Assembly (NCBI RefSeq): GCF_004122035.1
Contig: NZ_SAXA01000005.1
Coordinates: 124,001 to 188,000 of the forward strand
DNA length: 64,000 bases
Origin: Ancylomarina salipaludis
GTDB taxonomy: Bacteria; Bacteroidota; Bacteroidia; Bacteroidales; Marinifilaceae
Direction: 5' to 3'
In this document: piece after piece, positions 18,456-27,781 of the stretch
How the letters are laid out: each line of letters starts with the position of its first letter
Position numbering within the stretch: position 1 is the stretch's first letter
Program-made: the position numbers and the translations under genes
The notes under the pieces: generated by a model
Told to the model about the DNA's origin: nothing
What the model saw: the letters and a program-made list of their open reading frames with translations, nothing else
The model's database searches: none

Positions 18456-19595
18456 ATGAATTTTGAATTCACCGAAGAACAGTTGATGATTCGTGATGCA
18501 GCACGTGATTTTGCACAACGGGAATTATTGCCCGGCGTCATTGAGCGCGATGAAGATGCCATATATCCTAAAGAACAAGTCAAACGATTGGCTGAACTTG
18601 GTTTTCTGGGAATGTTGGTTGACACCCGGTATGATGGAGGTGGAATGGATACCATTTCGTATGTCTTGGCTATGGAAGAAATATCTAAAGTTGATTCCTC
18701 TGTTTCTGTAATCATGTCAGTGAATAACTCACTAGTTTGCTGGGGCGTTCAAAAATACGGCACAGAGGCACAGAAGGAAGAATTTTTGAAGCCAATGGCA
18801 CGGGGAGATAAAATTGGAGCTTTCCTATTATCAGAACCTGAGGCAGGATCAGATGCAACCTCTCAGCGAACCACAGCTGTCGATATGGGGGATCATTATT
18901 TAGTCAATGGGATTAAAAACTGGATTACTTCAGGAGGAACAGCTTCCACATATCTTTTGATCGCTCATACACATCCTGAAAAGAAACACCATGGTATAAA
19001 TGCTTTTTTGATTGATTCAAATTTGGAAGGAATTAGTGTTGGGCCTCATGAAAATAAGATGGGGATGCGTGCTTCTGATACACATTCGGTGATGTTTAAT
19101 AATGTAAAGATTCCTAAGGAAAATCGTTTGGGAGATGATGGACAAGGTTTTAAGATTGCAATGCAATCGCTAGAAGGCGGGCGTATTGGAATTGCTTCCC
19201 AAGCTTTGGGAATTGCCTCAGGGGCCTATGAATTGGCATTGCAGTATGCTCAGGAAAGAAAAACATTTGGAAAAGAGATTATTAAACATCAAGCTATTGC
19301 TTTTAAGCTTGCAGATATGGCCGTTGAGATTGAGGCAGCCCGCTTTTTTTGTTTAAAAGCAGCATGGCTTAAAGATCAGGGCAAACCCTATGGTCAGGCC
19401 AGCGCAATGGCGAAACTTTATGCGGCAGAAACGGCGATGAAGGTGACCACAGAAGCGGTACAGATTCATGGTGGAAATGGTTACGTCAAAGAATATCATG
19501 TCGAGCGATTGATGCGCGAAGCCAAGTTGACACAGATTTATGAAGGGACTTCTGAAATACAAAAAATTATCATTTCTCGGGGATTATTAGCTTAG
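18456..19595 (+). CDS. Short-chain acyl-CoA dehydrogenase (butyryl-CoA dehydrogenase-like)
   Basis: This 379-residue FAD enzyme has the acyl-CoA dehydrogenase signatures SEPEAGSDATSQRT and KNWITSGG, the substrate loop KMGMRASDTHSV, QYAQERKTFGKEI and VQIHGGNGYVKEY. The catalytic glutamate is in IYEGTSEIQ near the C-terminus, as in short- and medium-chain enzymes. It would oxidise butyryl-CoA-like substrates and pass electrons to ETF, which is encoded just downstream. The natural neighbour etfB is separated from it by a RAYT-type insertion of about 650 bases. Confidence 0.92.
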   Translation: MNFEFTEEQLMIRDAARDFAQRELLPGVIERDEDAIYPKEQVKRLAELGFLGMLVDTRYDGGGMDTISYVLAMEEISKVDSSVSVIMSVNNSLVCWGVQKYGTEAQKEEFLKPMARGDKIGAFLLSEPEAGSDATSQRTTAVDMGDHYLVNGIKNWITSGGTASTYLLIAHTHPEKKHHGINAFLIDSNLEGISVGPHENKMGMRASDTHSVMFNNVKIPKENRLGDDGQGFKIAMQSLEGGRIGIASQALGIASGAYELALQYAQERKTFGKEIIKHQAIAFKLADMAVEIEAARFFCLKAAWLKDQGKPYGQASAMAKLYAAETAMKVTTEAVQIHGGNGYVKEYHVERLMREAKLTQIYEGTSEIQKIIISRGLLA

Positions 19596-19673
19596 ATTGA
19601 TTATCTTAATTAAGTATTTACGATTCATAGATATTCCATTGTTTTTGCCTTTAAGATAATAAATATCAAAATT

Positions 19674-20108
19674 ATGTCATTTGTAAGAATATGGTTGCAT
19701 TGTGTATGGGGAACAAAAAGACGATTCCCATATCTTACCGAAGATATCAAATGGACAGTTTTCAACCACATTAAGGAAAATGCAAAACTAAAAGGTATTT
19801 ATATTGACTTTATCAATGGTTACAGGGATCATATTCATTGTATTCTGTCTTTGAAGGCTGATCAAACTCTTTCAAAATCGATACAGTTGATTAAAGGCGA
19901 ATCTTCATTTTGGATAAATCAAAGAGCTCTAACAAAAACTAAATTCGAATGGGCTGATGAATATTATGCTGCTTCATTTAGTGAGTCTCATTTGAAAAAA
20001 GTGCGTGAGTATATTCAAAATCAAGAAAAACATCACAGAACTAAAACCTGGAAGGAAGAATATGAAGGCTTTATGAATAAATATAATTTCGAGAAAAGTA
20101 TAGGCTAA
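19674..20108 (+). CDS. RAYT / IS200-like Y1 transposase
   Basis: This 144-residue HUH endonuclease has the metal-binding HIH at residues 53-55 (in GYRDHIHCILSL) and the single catalytic tyrosine at Y113 (REYIQNQEKHH). The opening FVRIWLHCVWGTKRR is typical of Bacteroidota copies. Such RAYT proteins cut and join single-stranded DNA at REP palindromes and are usually single-copy and domesticated. Four small palindromes follow immediately downstream, the first overlapping the stop codon. It lies between the acyl-CoA dehydrogenase gene and etfB, so it interrupts an expected operon. Confidence 0.9.
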   Translation: MSFVRIWLHCVWGTKRRFPYLTEDIKWTVFNHIKENAKLKGIYIDFINGYRDHIHCILSLKADQTLSKSIQLIKGESSFWINQRALTKTKFEWADEYYAASFSESHLKKVREYIQNQEKHHRTKTWKEEYEGFMNKYNFEKSIG

Positions 20109-20247
20109 AGCCTGAAGCAGTACATGTAAAATTTCCAGCATAAATGCTGGCTTTAAGAATGATTATTTTATGAATATAAGATTAAGTTAATTTCTAACTC
20201 CATCCTTTAGGATGGCAAATAGAAAAGAGTCTTTCGGGCTTTAGCCC
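20102..20247. repeat. Two REP-like units in inverted orientation next to the RAYT gene
   Basis: Four palindromes are visible: AGGCTAAAGCCT (20102-20113), CCAGCATAAATGCTGG (20135-20150), CCATCCTTTAGGATGG (20200-20215) and GGGCTTTAGCCC (20236-20247). Read from the right end on the minus strand, the last two give GGGCTAAAGCCC-GAA then CC-hairpin-GG, mirroring AGGCTAAAGCCT-GAA then CC-hairpin-GG on the left. The whole is thus a BIME-like pair of two-hairpin REP units, the expected substrate of the adjacent RAYT. Confidence 0.8.
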
Positions 20248-20270
20248 ATAAACTATTAAATCTTAACCAT

Positions 20271-21020
20271 ATGAAAATATTAGTTTGTATCAGTAATGTT
20301 CCGGATACTACAACCAAAATTAAATTTAAGGAAGGAAATAAACAGATTGATGATGCCGGTATTCAGTGGATTATTAATCCTTGGGACGAGTTGGCTTTGA
20401 CCCGAGCCATTGAATTGAAAGAGGATGCTTCTAACCCGATTGATGAAGTGTGTGTGATTAATGTTGGCGAGGCCATGTGCGATGCGACTTTGAGAAAAGC
20501 ACTTGCTATTGGGGCTGACAAGGCTATTAGAATTGATGCAAATCCTCTTGATGCGTATTTTGTTGCAGGGCAAATTGCGGACTATATTAAGAAAACACCC
20601 TATGATATTGTTTTAAGTGGGATCGAATCCAGCGATTATAATAGTTCATCGGTAGGAGGTATGCTGGGTGAATTTTTGGATTGGCCTGCTATTTCATCAA
20701 TGACTCAATTGGGTTTCGATGGTGATGAATTGAACATTCACAGAGCGATTCCCGGAGGTAATCAGATTCTGCAATTAACCCCACCTTTTGTAGGAATTGT
20801 TCAGAAAGGAATTGCAAAGGAACCCAGAATTCCTGCTATGCGAGGTATTATGATGGCAAGGAAAAAACCTTTGGAAGTTTTGCCGGCTATTGAGCTAAAG
20901 GCTTTGAGTCAAATCGTGGAGTTTGAACAACCTCAGGCTAAAGCATCATGTAAAATGATAGATGCCGAGCAATTGGACGAATTAATCCACTTACTTAAAT
21001 CAGAAGCTAAAGTTCTGTAA
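20271..21020 (+). CDS. etfB: Electron transfer flavoprotein, beta subunit
   Basis: This 249-residue protein has the EtfB opening MKILVCISNVPDTTTKIKF, the INPWDELALTRAIEL segment, GADKAIRID, the ETF signature region near SGIESSDYNSSSVGGMLGE, and the C-terminal RIPAMRGIMMARKKPLEV. With EtfA it forms the FAD-containing carrier that accepts electrons from acyl-CoA dehydrogenases. It is followed by etfA 49 bases later. Whether this ETF is bifurcating cannot be decided by eye; the adjacent quinone-reductase-like genes favour simple electron delivery to the membrane. Confidence 0.95.
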   Translation: MKILVCISNVPDTTTKIKFKEGNKQIDDAGIQWIINPWDELALTRAIELKEDASNPIDEVCVINVGEAMCDATLRKALAIGADKAIRIDANPLDAYFVAGQIADYIKKTPYDIVLSGIESSDYNSSSVGGMLGEFLDWPAISSMTQLGFDGDELNIHRAIPGGNQILQLTPPFVGIVQKGIAKEPRIPAMRGIMMARKKPLEVLPAIELKALSQIVEFEQPQAKASCKMIDAEQLDELIHLLKSEAKVL

Positions 21021-21069
21021 GTTTTTGGATAAGCATTTTTATAAAAGATAATCTCTTAAAATATAAGCT

Positions 21070-22035
21070 ATGTCAGTAATCGCATTTGCAAAAAACTGGG
21101 AGGGTAAATTCAAAAAATCAACATACGAACTGGTTTCCTATGCTAAAGATTTGGCCTCTCGTCTAAATACACAAACTCTGGTTCTTTCAATTGGAGAAGT
21201 CGACGAATCTGAATTGGAAAAATTGGCTCTTTACGGAGCTGACAGAATTATTTCGGTTAATGATTCCCGTTTAAATGTTCTGAGCAGTCGAATTTATGCT
21301 GAAGTTATTTCCCAGTTTGTTCGTAAAGAATTTGCAACACATATTCTTTTGAGTGATAACAATTCGGGGAAAGCCATTTCACCCCGATTATCGGTTAAAC
21401 TTCAGGCCGGATTGGCGGCGGCAGTACTTGATGTCCCAAAATCATTAGAGCCTTTTGTGGTGAAAAAACAGGTCTTTTCCGGAAAAGCTTTCGCTTATGT
21501 CCAAATAGATTCTGAAAAGAAAATTTTGACCCTTTCGAAGAACTCTTTTGGTGTAAAAGAAAATCCGTCTACAGCGGCAATTGAGTATTTTACACCTGAA
21601 TTAAAGGAGGATTTATTTAAAATAAAGGTGAAATCAGAAGAGAGTTCTGATAATAAAATCATTTTAACGGATGCGGATATAGTTGTTTCTGCGGGGCGTG
21701 GCATGAAATCGCCGGATAACTGGAAACCAGTAGAAGATTTTGCTGCGGCGCTGGGTGCAGCAGTTGCTTGTTCTCGACCCGTTTCTGATGATGGTTGGCG
21801 AAGTCATGAGGAGCATGTGGGACAGACAGGAAAAGTTATTGCTCCTAATCTGTATTTCGCTGTTGGTATTTCAGGGGCTATTCAGCATGTGGCTGGTGTG
21901 AGTCGTTCCAAATGCATTGTCGCAATCAATACCGATCCTGAGGCGCCTATCTTTTCGGTGGCTGATTATGGTGTGGTGGGTGATGCCATGACTGTTCTTC
22001 CGAAACTAACTGAAATTGTTCTTAATGGAGAGTAA
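21070..22035 (+). CDS. etfA: Electron transfer flavoprotein, alpha subunit
   Basis: This 321-residue protein has an N-terminal ETF alpha/beta domain and the C-terminal FAD-binding domain with VSAGRGMKSPDNW, GAAVACSRPVSDDGW, and the alpha-subunit signature GQTGKVIAPNLYFAVGIS followed by GAIQHVAG and INTDPEAPIFSVADYGVVGD. It binds FAD at the interface with EtfB. It is co-directional with etfB and the following Fe-S membrane gene (61 bases downstream), suggesting one transcript. Confidence 0.95.
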   Translation: MSVIAFAKNWEGKFKKSTYELVSYAKDLASRLNTQTLVLSIGEVDESELEKLALYGADRIISVNDSRLNVLSSRIYAEVISQFVRKEFATHILLSDNNSGKAISPRLSVKLQAGLAAAVLDVPKSLEPFVVKKQVFSGKAFAYVQIDSEKKILTLSKNSFGVKENPSTAAIEYFTPELKEDLFKIKVKSEESSDNKIILTDADIVVSAGRGMKSPDNWKPVEDFAAALGAAVACSRPVSDDGWRSHEEHVGQTGKVIAPNLYFAVGISGAIQHVAGVSRSKCIVAINTDPEAPIFSVADYGVVGDAMTVLPKLTEIVLNGE

Positions 22036-22096
22036 TATGAATTGAGTCAGTTTAAAACTGACTCTTTATTTTCTGCGTAATTATAATAATGACATC

Positions 22097-23356
22097 ATGA
22101 TAAAGCAAACTTTATTCACAGTTGTTCTTCTTTGTACTTTAGGGGTTTTTACCTGGTCTGTTTTTCGTTTAAGAGCCTTTTTTAAGCTGACGAAACCGGC
22201 CTATCCAATTAAAAATATCTCAGCACGGCTGACACGCACTTTTAATGTGGCATTTGGTCAGAGTAAAATCTTTAGAAAACCTGTTATTGGTTTGATGCAT
22301 GCATTGGTTTTTTGGGGATTCCTTGTGATAACTATTGGTAGTATCGAAATGGTTTTTGATGGATTGACCGGGGCAGAACGATCGTTTGCATCTTTAGGTG
22401 GATTCTATGATGTTTTGATGGCATCGGGTGATGTGTTTGCCTTTGTCATTCTTGTTTTTATTGTGTTGTTTATCATCAGAAGGAAGTTCATGAATATAAA
22501 GAGATTTAGAGGTGTTGAAATTGGTCCAAAGGCAAATTTGGATGCGCAATTATCGCTCTATTTTATTGGTTTTTTGATGTTATCCCTCTTGGCTTTTAAT
22601 CTGGGTTACCTGAGTAATCATTCGGATGAAATTTTAGGTGTTTACCCTGTTTCATCTCAGATTATACAATCAACCGGTCTTGATTTTGGAGGCATTCAGG
22701 AAACGGGATGGTGGGTCCATATTTTATTGATTTTTATTTTTGCGAACTACTTGCCTTATTCGAAGCATTTTCATGTTTTTTTATCCATACCGAATGTCTT
22801 CTTATCCAATCTTGATCCTTTAACCAAATATCCGAACCTCGAGTCGGTTACGAAGGAAGTGCAATTGATGCTTAATCCTGAAGCGAGTTATGATGAAACA
22901 GAAGACGTTTCCCGTTTTGGAGTGAAAGATATTGAAGATGTGACCTGGCGTAATTATATGGACTCTTTGGCCTGTACGCAATGTGGTCGTTGTACCGATG
23001 TTTGTCCGGCTAATATTACAGGTAAACGCTTATCACCTCGTAAGATATTTGTGGATTTGCGTCACAGAATGAATGAAAAAGGCAGTCTTTTACTCAAAGG
23101 TAAAGAGGATGCCAAGAGTCTGATCAGGGATTACATCAGCGAAGAAGAGATTTGGGCCTGTACCACTTGTAATGCATGTGCACAGGAATGCCCGCTTGAA
23201 ATTAGTCACCCGAATCTGATTATGGATATGCGCAGGTATTTGGTGATGGAGGAAGCTTCAGCACCTTCAGGATTGAATGCCATGTTTGCAAATATCGAAA
23301 ACAATGGTGCACCCTGGCAATATTCGCCTGAGGATAGGATGAAATGGGCTGATTAA
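22097..23356 (+). CDS. Membrane cytochrome b / ferredoxin-type subunit of an ETF:quinone oxidoreductase-like complex
   Basis: This 419-residue protein has about five membrane helices in its first 235 residues (near 4-24, 68-92, 110-130, 152-172 and 205-225), with histidines suited to b-haem (MHALVFWG, WWVHILL, KHFHVF). It ends with two [4Fe-4S] motifs, CTQCGRCTDVCP and CTTCNACAQECP. This is the HdrE plus ferredoxin half of the DUF224-type oxidoreductases described as ETF:(methyl)menaquinone oxidoreductases in syntrophs and Geobacter. The CCG half is the next gene, so the enzyme is split here. The placement after etfBA supports electron transfer from ETF to menaquinone; that role is inference. 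Confidence 0.82.
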   Translation: MIKQTLFTVVLLCTLGVFTWSVFRLRAFFKLTKPAYPIKNISARLTRTFNVAFGQSKIFRKPVIGLMHALVFWGFLVITIGSIEMVFDGLTGAERSFASLGGFYDVLMASGDVFAFVILVFIVLFIIRRKFMNIKRFRGVEIGPKANLDAQLSLYFIGFLMLSLLAFNLGYLSNHSDEILGVYPVSSQIIQSTGLDFGGIQETGWWVHILLIFIFANYLPYSKHFHVFLSIPNVFLSNLDPLTKYPNLESVTKEVQLMLNPEASYDETEDVSRFGVKDIEDVTWRNYMDSLACTQCGRCTDVCPANITGKRLSPRKIFVDLRHRMNEKGSLLLKGKEDAKSLIRDYISEEEIWACTTCNACAQECPLEISHPNLIMDMRRYLVMEEASAPSGLNAMFANIENNGAPWQYSPEDRMKWAD

Positions 23357-23392
23357 ACCAATTTAATAAATGAACAATCTATTTAATACTAT

Positions 23393-24190
23393 ATGACAAC
23401 AGATACTAAAATTGATATTCCTGTAATGGCTGATTTGGCCGCTGAGGGAAAGCAGGTGGATTATTTATATTGGGTTGGTTGTGCAGGAGCTTACGATCTG
23501 CGTTATCAGAAGGTCGCCCGCTCGTTTGCTAAAATTTTAAATCACCTAAAGGTAAATTATGCTGTTCTGGGGACTGAGGAAAGCTGCACAGGTGATGCGG
23601 CTAAACGCGCGGGAAATGAAATGCTTTTTCAGATGCAAGCCATGCAAAATATCGAAATTTTAAATGCTTATGGCATCAAAAAAATCATTTGTACTTGTCC
23701 GCATTGTTATAATACACTAAAGAATGAGTATCCGGATCTGGGAGGGCATTATGAATTAATTAATTACACCGAATTCTTAGATGAGCAAATTAAATTAGGG
23801 AATTTAAAACTGGATTCAAATCCTTTCTTAAACGAAAGTATTACCTACCACGATCCGTGTTATCTGGGAAGAGGAAATAAGATATACGATGCGCCCCGTA
23901 ATATTGTTAAGGCAGTTTATGGTGAGGTTAAAGAAATGAAGCGTTGTAAAAGTTCGGCTTTGTGTTGTGGAGCCGGAGGGGCACAAATGTTTAAGGATGC
24001 CGAAAAAGGAGACAAGGAAGTCAATATAGAGCGTATAGAGGATGTTTTGGAGCAAAAAGTTGATAAGTTGGCAACGGCATGTCCCTTTTGCATGACCATG
24101 CTGACTGATGGCATTAAATTTAAGAATAAAGAGGACGAAGTTGAGAATCTGGATTTAGCTGAGATCGTTGCTCAGGCTTTAGGTCTCTAG
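23393..24190 (+). CDS. CCG-domain Fe-S subunit (HdrD/GlpC-like) of the same complex
   Basis: This 265-residue soluble protein has two cysteine-rich CCG domains. The first holds VGCAGAYD, ESCTGDAAKRAGNE and CTCPHCYN; the second holds YHDPCYLGRGNKIYDAPR, ALCCGAGGAQMF and TACPFCMTM. Such domains bind non-cubane or [4Fe-4S] clusters in heterodisulfide reductase and related enzymes. With the preceding membrane ferredoxin subunit it makes a complete two-subunit version of enzymes that are a single polypeptide in several other bacteria. Expected location is the cytoplasmic face of the membrane. Confidence 0.85.
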   Translation: MTTDTKIDIPVMADLAAEGKQVDYLYWVGCAGAYDLRYQKVARSFAKILNHLKVNYAVLGTEESCTGDAAKRAGNEMLFQMQAMQNIEILNAYGIKKIICTCPHCYNTLKNEYPDLGGHYELINYTEFLDEQIKLGNLKLDSNPFLNESITYHDPCYLGRGNKIYDAPRNIVKAVYGEVKEMKRCKSSALCCGAGGAQMFKDAEKGDKEVNIERIEDVLEQKVDKLATACPFCMTMLTDGIKFKNKEDEVENLDLAEIVAQALGL

Positions 24191-24251
24191 TAATTGTCAG
24201 GGACTCATATTAATAATAGAGGCAGTATAATTTTTTGAAACGAGCAAGTAA

Positions 24252-25082
24252 ATGGGATTAAGTGATTTTCTAAATTATAATTTGATTGGAGCCAAGAATT
24301 TCAATCTCACAGTATATGGCGTTCTGATTGTTATTGCAGTTGTGCTAGCCACTATAATTGCCTTAAGAATTTTGAAGCGGGTATTTAAACGGTTTATTGC
24401 TAAGCGAGAGAGTGATCAAGGTATATACTGGTCGGTCTTTTTGTTTGTAAAATATCTCACTTGGGTAATTGTAGTTATAGTTCTACTTGATACCGTTGGT
24501 GTTCAAATTTCCGTTCTTCTTGCCAGTATTGCGGCACTTTTGGTTGGAGTTGGTTTGGGGATTCAACAACTGTTTAATGATATTGCTTCAGGTTTAGTCT
24601 TGATTATCGAGCGAAATCTTCAGATTAATGATGTGATTCAATTGGATGACGAAACGGTAGGAAGGGTCATTAAAATTGGTTTGAGAACGTCTAAAATCAA
24701 AACTCGGGATGACATTGTGATGATTGTACCCAATTCTAAATTTGTTAACGATAAAATTATCAATTGGACTCATATCGATTTTAAGACCCGTTTTTTTGTT
24801 GAAGTTGGTGTGGCTTATGGTTCAGATGTTAAGTTGGTGAGTGAATTATTAAAAAATTGTGCACTGGAAAATAAAAAGATCGCGAATAAGCCAGAGCCCT
24901 TTGTTCGTTTCAATAATTTTGGGGAATCATCTCTTGATTTTCAGTTGTATTTCTGGGTGAAGGAAAGTTTTTTGGTTGAAAATATAAAAAGTGAATTGAG
25001 ATTCGCTATTGATGAGGCTTTCAGGAATAATGAAGTCACAATTCCATTTCCTCAAAGGGATGTACACTTCTTAAAGCAATGA
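24252..25082 (+). CDS. Small mechanosensitive channel, MscS family
   Basis: This 276-residue protein has three hydrophobic segments (about 20-40, 60-82 and 88-108), the third being the glycine/alanine-rich pore helix SIAALLVGVGLGIQQLFNDIASG. The MscS beta domain follows (ERNLQINDVIQL, GRVIKIGLRTSKI, IVPNSKFVNDKIINW) and then the C-terminal alpha-beta cage domain. It opens under membrane tension to release solutes in hypo-osmotic shock. It sits between the ETF module and the carboxylase genes and has no visible functional tie to them. Confidence 0.9.
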   Translation: MGLSDFLNYNLIGAKNFNLTVYGVLIVIAVVLATIIALRILKRVFKRFIAKRESDQGIYWSVFLFVKYLTWVIVVIVLLDTVGVQISVLLASIAALLVGVGLGIQQLFNDIASGLVLIIERNLQINDVIQLDDETVGRVIKIGLRTSKIKTRDDIVMIVPNSKFVNDKIINWTHIDFKTRFFVEVGVAYGSDVKLVSELLKNCALENKKIANKPEPFVRFNNFGESSLDFQLYFWVKESFLVENIKSELRFAIDEAFRNNEVTIPFPQRDVHFLKQ

Positions 25083-25242
25083 TCTTATTCTGGTAATGAG
25101 AGTGATAGCGCAACTCGAAATGAGATAGAATTATTGATTGAAATTTTTGGCTGTTTAGGATTCAAAGTATGGTTTTGAAAATAAGCTGTTCTTTGAGTTT
25201 GATATTTTTAATTAAGAAAAACAGACCTGTTAGTATTTTGTT

Positions 25243-25250
25243 TAAATTTG
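25243..25250 (+). promoter_or_regulatory. Possible -7 promoter element upstream of mccB
   Basis: TAAATTTG matches TAnnTTTG about 94 bases before the carboxylase start, in the 261-base gap after the MscS gene. The -33 box is not clear, and matches of this kind are common in AT-rich DNA. Confidence 0.3.
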
Positions 25251-25343
25251 ATTTATATTCAAGGGTTAATTCCTGGATATAATGGCCTGATGAATATAAT
25301 GAACGTCGCGTATGTTCAGATGTCTCACAAAAAATGAAAAACA

Positions 25344-26951
25344 TTGTACCGCTTAAAATCAAAAATAAATACACTATCGGAAGAATTTCTTAATAATAAG
25401 AAATCCTATCAAGCTCTTATTGCAGACTACCGTCATAAATTAAAGTCAGTTATCAAGGGCGTTGATTCGAAGTTGAGGGAAAAGCATTTGTCCAGAGGCA
25501 AGTTACTTGCTCGTGATCGAATTGAGCTTCTTTTAGACAAAAACACCCCATTTTTAGAGCTGTCACCTCTAGCTGCCTACGATCAATATAACAATCAGTT
25601 TCCTTCGGCAGGGATTATAACAGGAATTGGTGTGGTCCAGGGACGGGAATGTGTCATTATTGCCAATGATGCGACGGTTAAGGGGGGAACCTATAACGAA
25701 GCCACAATAAAAAAACACATCCGTGCGCAGGAAATTGCCATGGAAAATCATTTGGCTTGTATTTATATGGTTGATTCCGGAGGCGCTTTTTTGCCGGAAC
25801 AGGCAAATGTCTTTCCCGATAAGCTCGATTTTGGACGCTTCTTTTTTAATCAGGCGCAAATGTCCGCCAAAGGAATTCCCCAGATTGCGATGGTAATGGG
25901 CTCGTGTACAGCAGGGGGTGCATATGTACCTGCCATGAGTGATGAAACCATTATTGTTAGAGGTCAGGGAACCATTTTTATCGGAGGACCACCATTGGTG
26001 AAGGCTGCTACGGGGGAAGAAGTAACGGCTGAAGAATTAGGTGGTGCAGAGGTGCATACATCGAAATCCGGTGTGGCCGATTACCTTGCCGAAGATGACA
26101 GGCATGCCATTCAGATTTGCCGAAATATTTTCGAATCGATCCCAATTCCGAAGAAACAAAGCATTGATCGATCTGAAGTTGTAGAACCCGCTTACGATCC
26201 TGAAGAATTATATGGACTGGCTCCTTTGGATTTGAAAAAGCCGATTGATGCCCGTGAGCTTATTATGCGAATTGTGGATGGGAGTTCTTTTAACGAATTT
26301 AAAGAGAATTATGCCCCGACCATTGTTACCGGCTTTGCGAAAATCATGGGTTATCCGGTGGGGATTATTGCCAATAATGGAATTATATTCTCAGAAACAT
26401 CCCTTAAAGCGGCACATTTTATTGAGTTGTGTTGCCAACGTAAAATTCCTTTGGTATTTCTTCAAAACATTACAGGTTTTATGGTTGGGAAAGAATATGA
26501 ACATCAGGGTATCGCACGAGATGGAGCCAAAATGGTTCATGCTGTTGCCAACGCTCAGGTTCCCAAATTCACGATTATAGTTGGAGGCTCGTTTGGGGCA
26601 GGTAATTATGCGATGGCAGGTCGGGCTTATGAGCCTCGTCTGCTGATGATGTGGCCCAATGCCCGAATATCTGTAATGGGGGGCGAACAGGCTGCCGGGG
26701 TTTTGGTTCAGGTTAAGGAACAACAATTAAAGTCGAGAGGTCAGAAGTTTGATGAAGCTGAAAAGAATAAACTTCGGGAGACCATTTTAAATAAGTTTGA
26801 GGAAGAGGGGTCGCCTTATTACAGCACGTCACGAATGTGGGATGATGGAATTATTGATCCCACTGAAACCAGACAGGTTCTGGCATTGGGAATTGCTGCT
26901 TCTCTCAACAAGAAATATGGTGAGCCAAAATTTGGCGTTTTCCGTATGTAA
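25344..26951 (+). CDS. mccB: Methylcrotonyl-CoA carboxylase carboxyltransferase subunit
   Basis: This 535-residue carboxyltransferase transfers CO2 from biotin to an acyl-CoA. It has both crotonase-fold halves: [73 protein letters not shown] and [21 protein letters not shown] in the first; [42 protein letters not shown] and [12 protein letters not shown] in the second. These patterns fit the methylcrotonyl/geranyl group better than the propionyl group. The only usable start in frame is a TTG: TGA at 25335 closes the frame upstream. An ATG at 25334 is in another frame. Confidence 0.87.
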   Translation: MYRLKSKINTLSEEFLNNKKSYQALIADYRHKLKSVIKGVDSKLREKHLSRGKLLARDRIELLLDKNTPFLELSPLAAYDQYNNQFPSAGIITGIGVVQGRECVIIANDATVKGGTYNEATIKKHIRAQEIAMENHLACIYMVDSGGAFLPEQANVFPDKLDFGRFFFNQAQMSAKGIPQIAMVMGSCTAGGAYVPAMSDETIIVRGQGTIFIGGPPLVKAATGEEVTAEELGGAEVHTSKSGVADYLAEDDRHAIQICRNIFESIPIPKKQSIDRSEVVEPAYDPEELYGLAPLDLKKPIDARELIMRIVDGSSFNEFKENYAPTIVTGFAKIMGYPVGIIANNGIIFSETSLKAAHFIELCCQRKIPLVFLQNITGFMVGKEYEHQGIARDGAKMVHAVANAQVPKFTIIVGGSFGAGNYAMAGRAYEPRLLMMWPNARISVMGGEQAAGVLVQVKEQQLKSRGQKFDEAEKNKLRETILNKFEEEGSPYYSTSRMWDDGIIDPTETRQVLALGIAASLNKKYGEPKFGVFRM

Positions 26952-26983
26952 ATCTCAGATGTGAAAATATAAAAACGAACATC

Positions 26984-27772
26984 ATGTATAAAACAATAGA
27001 ATTTAAGATAGAAAATCAGATTGGTTACATTTATTTGAACCGACCTGAAATTCATAATGCCTTTAATGAAGAAATGATTTCTGAATTGATTGATTGCTTT
27101 GCGAAGGTTGAAAAAATGGATTACAAAGATATTCGTCTGCTAATTCTCGAAGGAAGAGGCCCTTCATTTTGTGCAGGAGCTGACCTGAAGTGGATGAAAT
27201 CAGTTGTGAATTACACTCACGAGGAGAATTTTCAAGAGAGTTTTAAGTTGTCTCAATGTTTCAATACCATCTACTCATGTAAGTTTCCAACCATTGCTTT
27301 GGTCCATGGTGCAGCTATTGGAGGTGCCAATGGTTTGTTGGCAGCCTGTGATTTTGTTCTAGCCGATAAGAATGCTGTTTTCTCACTGAGCGAAGTGAAA
27401 ATTGGTATCGTTCCGGCTTGTATATCACCCTATGTGATGAAACGTGTGGGCGAATACAAATCGAAAGAACTGATGCTGACAGGAATCCGTTTTTCAGGAA
27501 AGGAAGCAATGAGATATGGTTTGGTGAATTGGGCTTTGGGAGAAAAAAAGAGAAAAGCAAAACTCGACGAATTGATTACCAATCTGGGTTCGAGTGGGCC
27601 TATTGCTGTTTCGCAATGCAAAAAGTTGCTCTACGATATGAGTAATCGCCTGAGTCATGAAGAGGCAATGACCTATACGGCTAAGATGATAGCTGATTTA
27701 AGAAAATCAGATGAAGGCCAGGAGGGGATGAATTCCTTCCTTGAAAAAAGAAAACCAAACTGGGTGAAATAA
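26984..27772 (+). CDS. liuC: Methylglutaconyl-CoA hydratase (crotonase family)
   Basis: This 262-residue crotonase-family protein lies between the two carboxylase subunit genes. The segments FCAGADLKWMK, HGAAIGGANGLLAACDFVLAD, FSLSEVKIGIVPACISPYV and FLEKRKPNW match the AUH/LiuC subgroup, which hydrates 3-methylglutaconyl-CoA to HMG-CoA in leucine breakdown. Its stop codon (27770-27772) is only nine bases before the ATG of the biotin subunit gene, so the two are probably translationally linked. Confidence 0.85.
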   Translation: MYKTIEFKIENQIGYIYLNRPEIHNAFNEEMISELIDCFAKVEKMDYKDIRLLILEGRGPSFCAGADLKWMKSVVNYTHEENFQESFKLSQCFNTIYSCKFPTIALVHGAAIGGANGLLAACDFVLADKNAVFSLSEVKIGIVPACISPYVMKRVGEYKSKELMLTGIRFSGKEAMRYGLVNWALGEKKRKAKLDELITNLGSSGPIAVSQCKKLLYDMSNRLSHEEAMTYTAKMIADLRKSDEGQEGMNSFLEKRKPNWVK

Positions 27773-27781
27773 TTGATCCAC

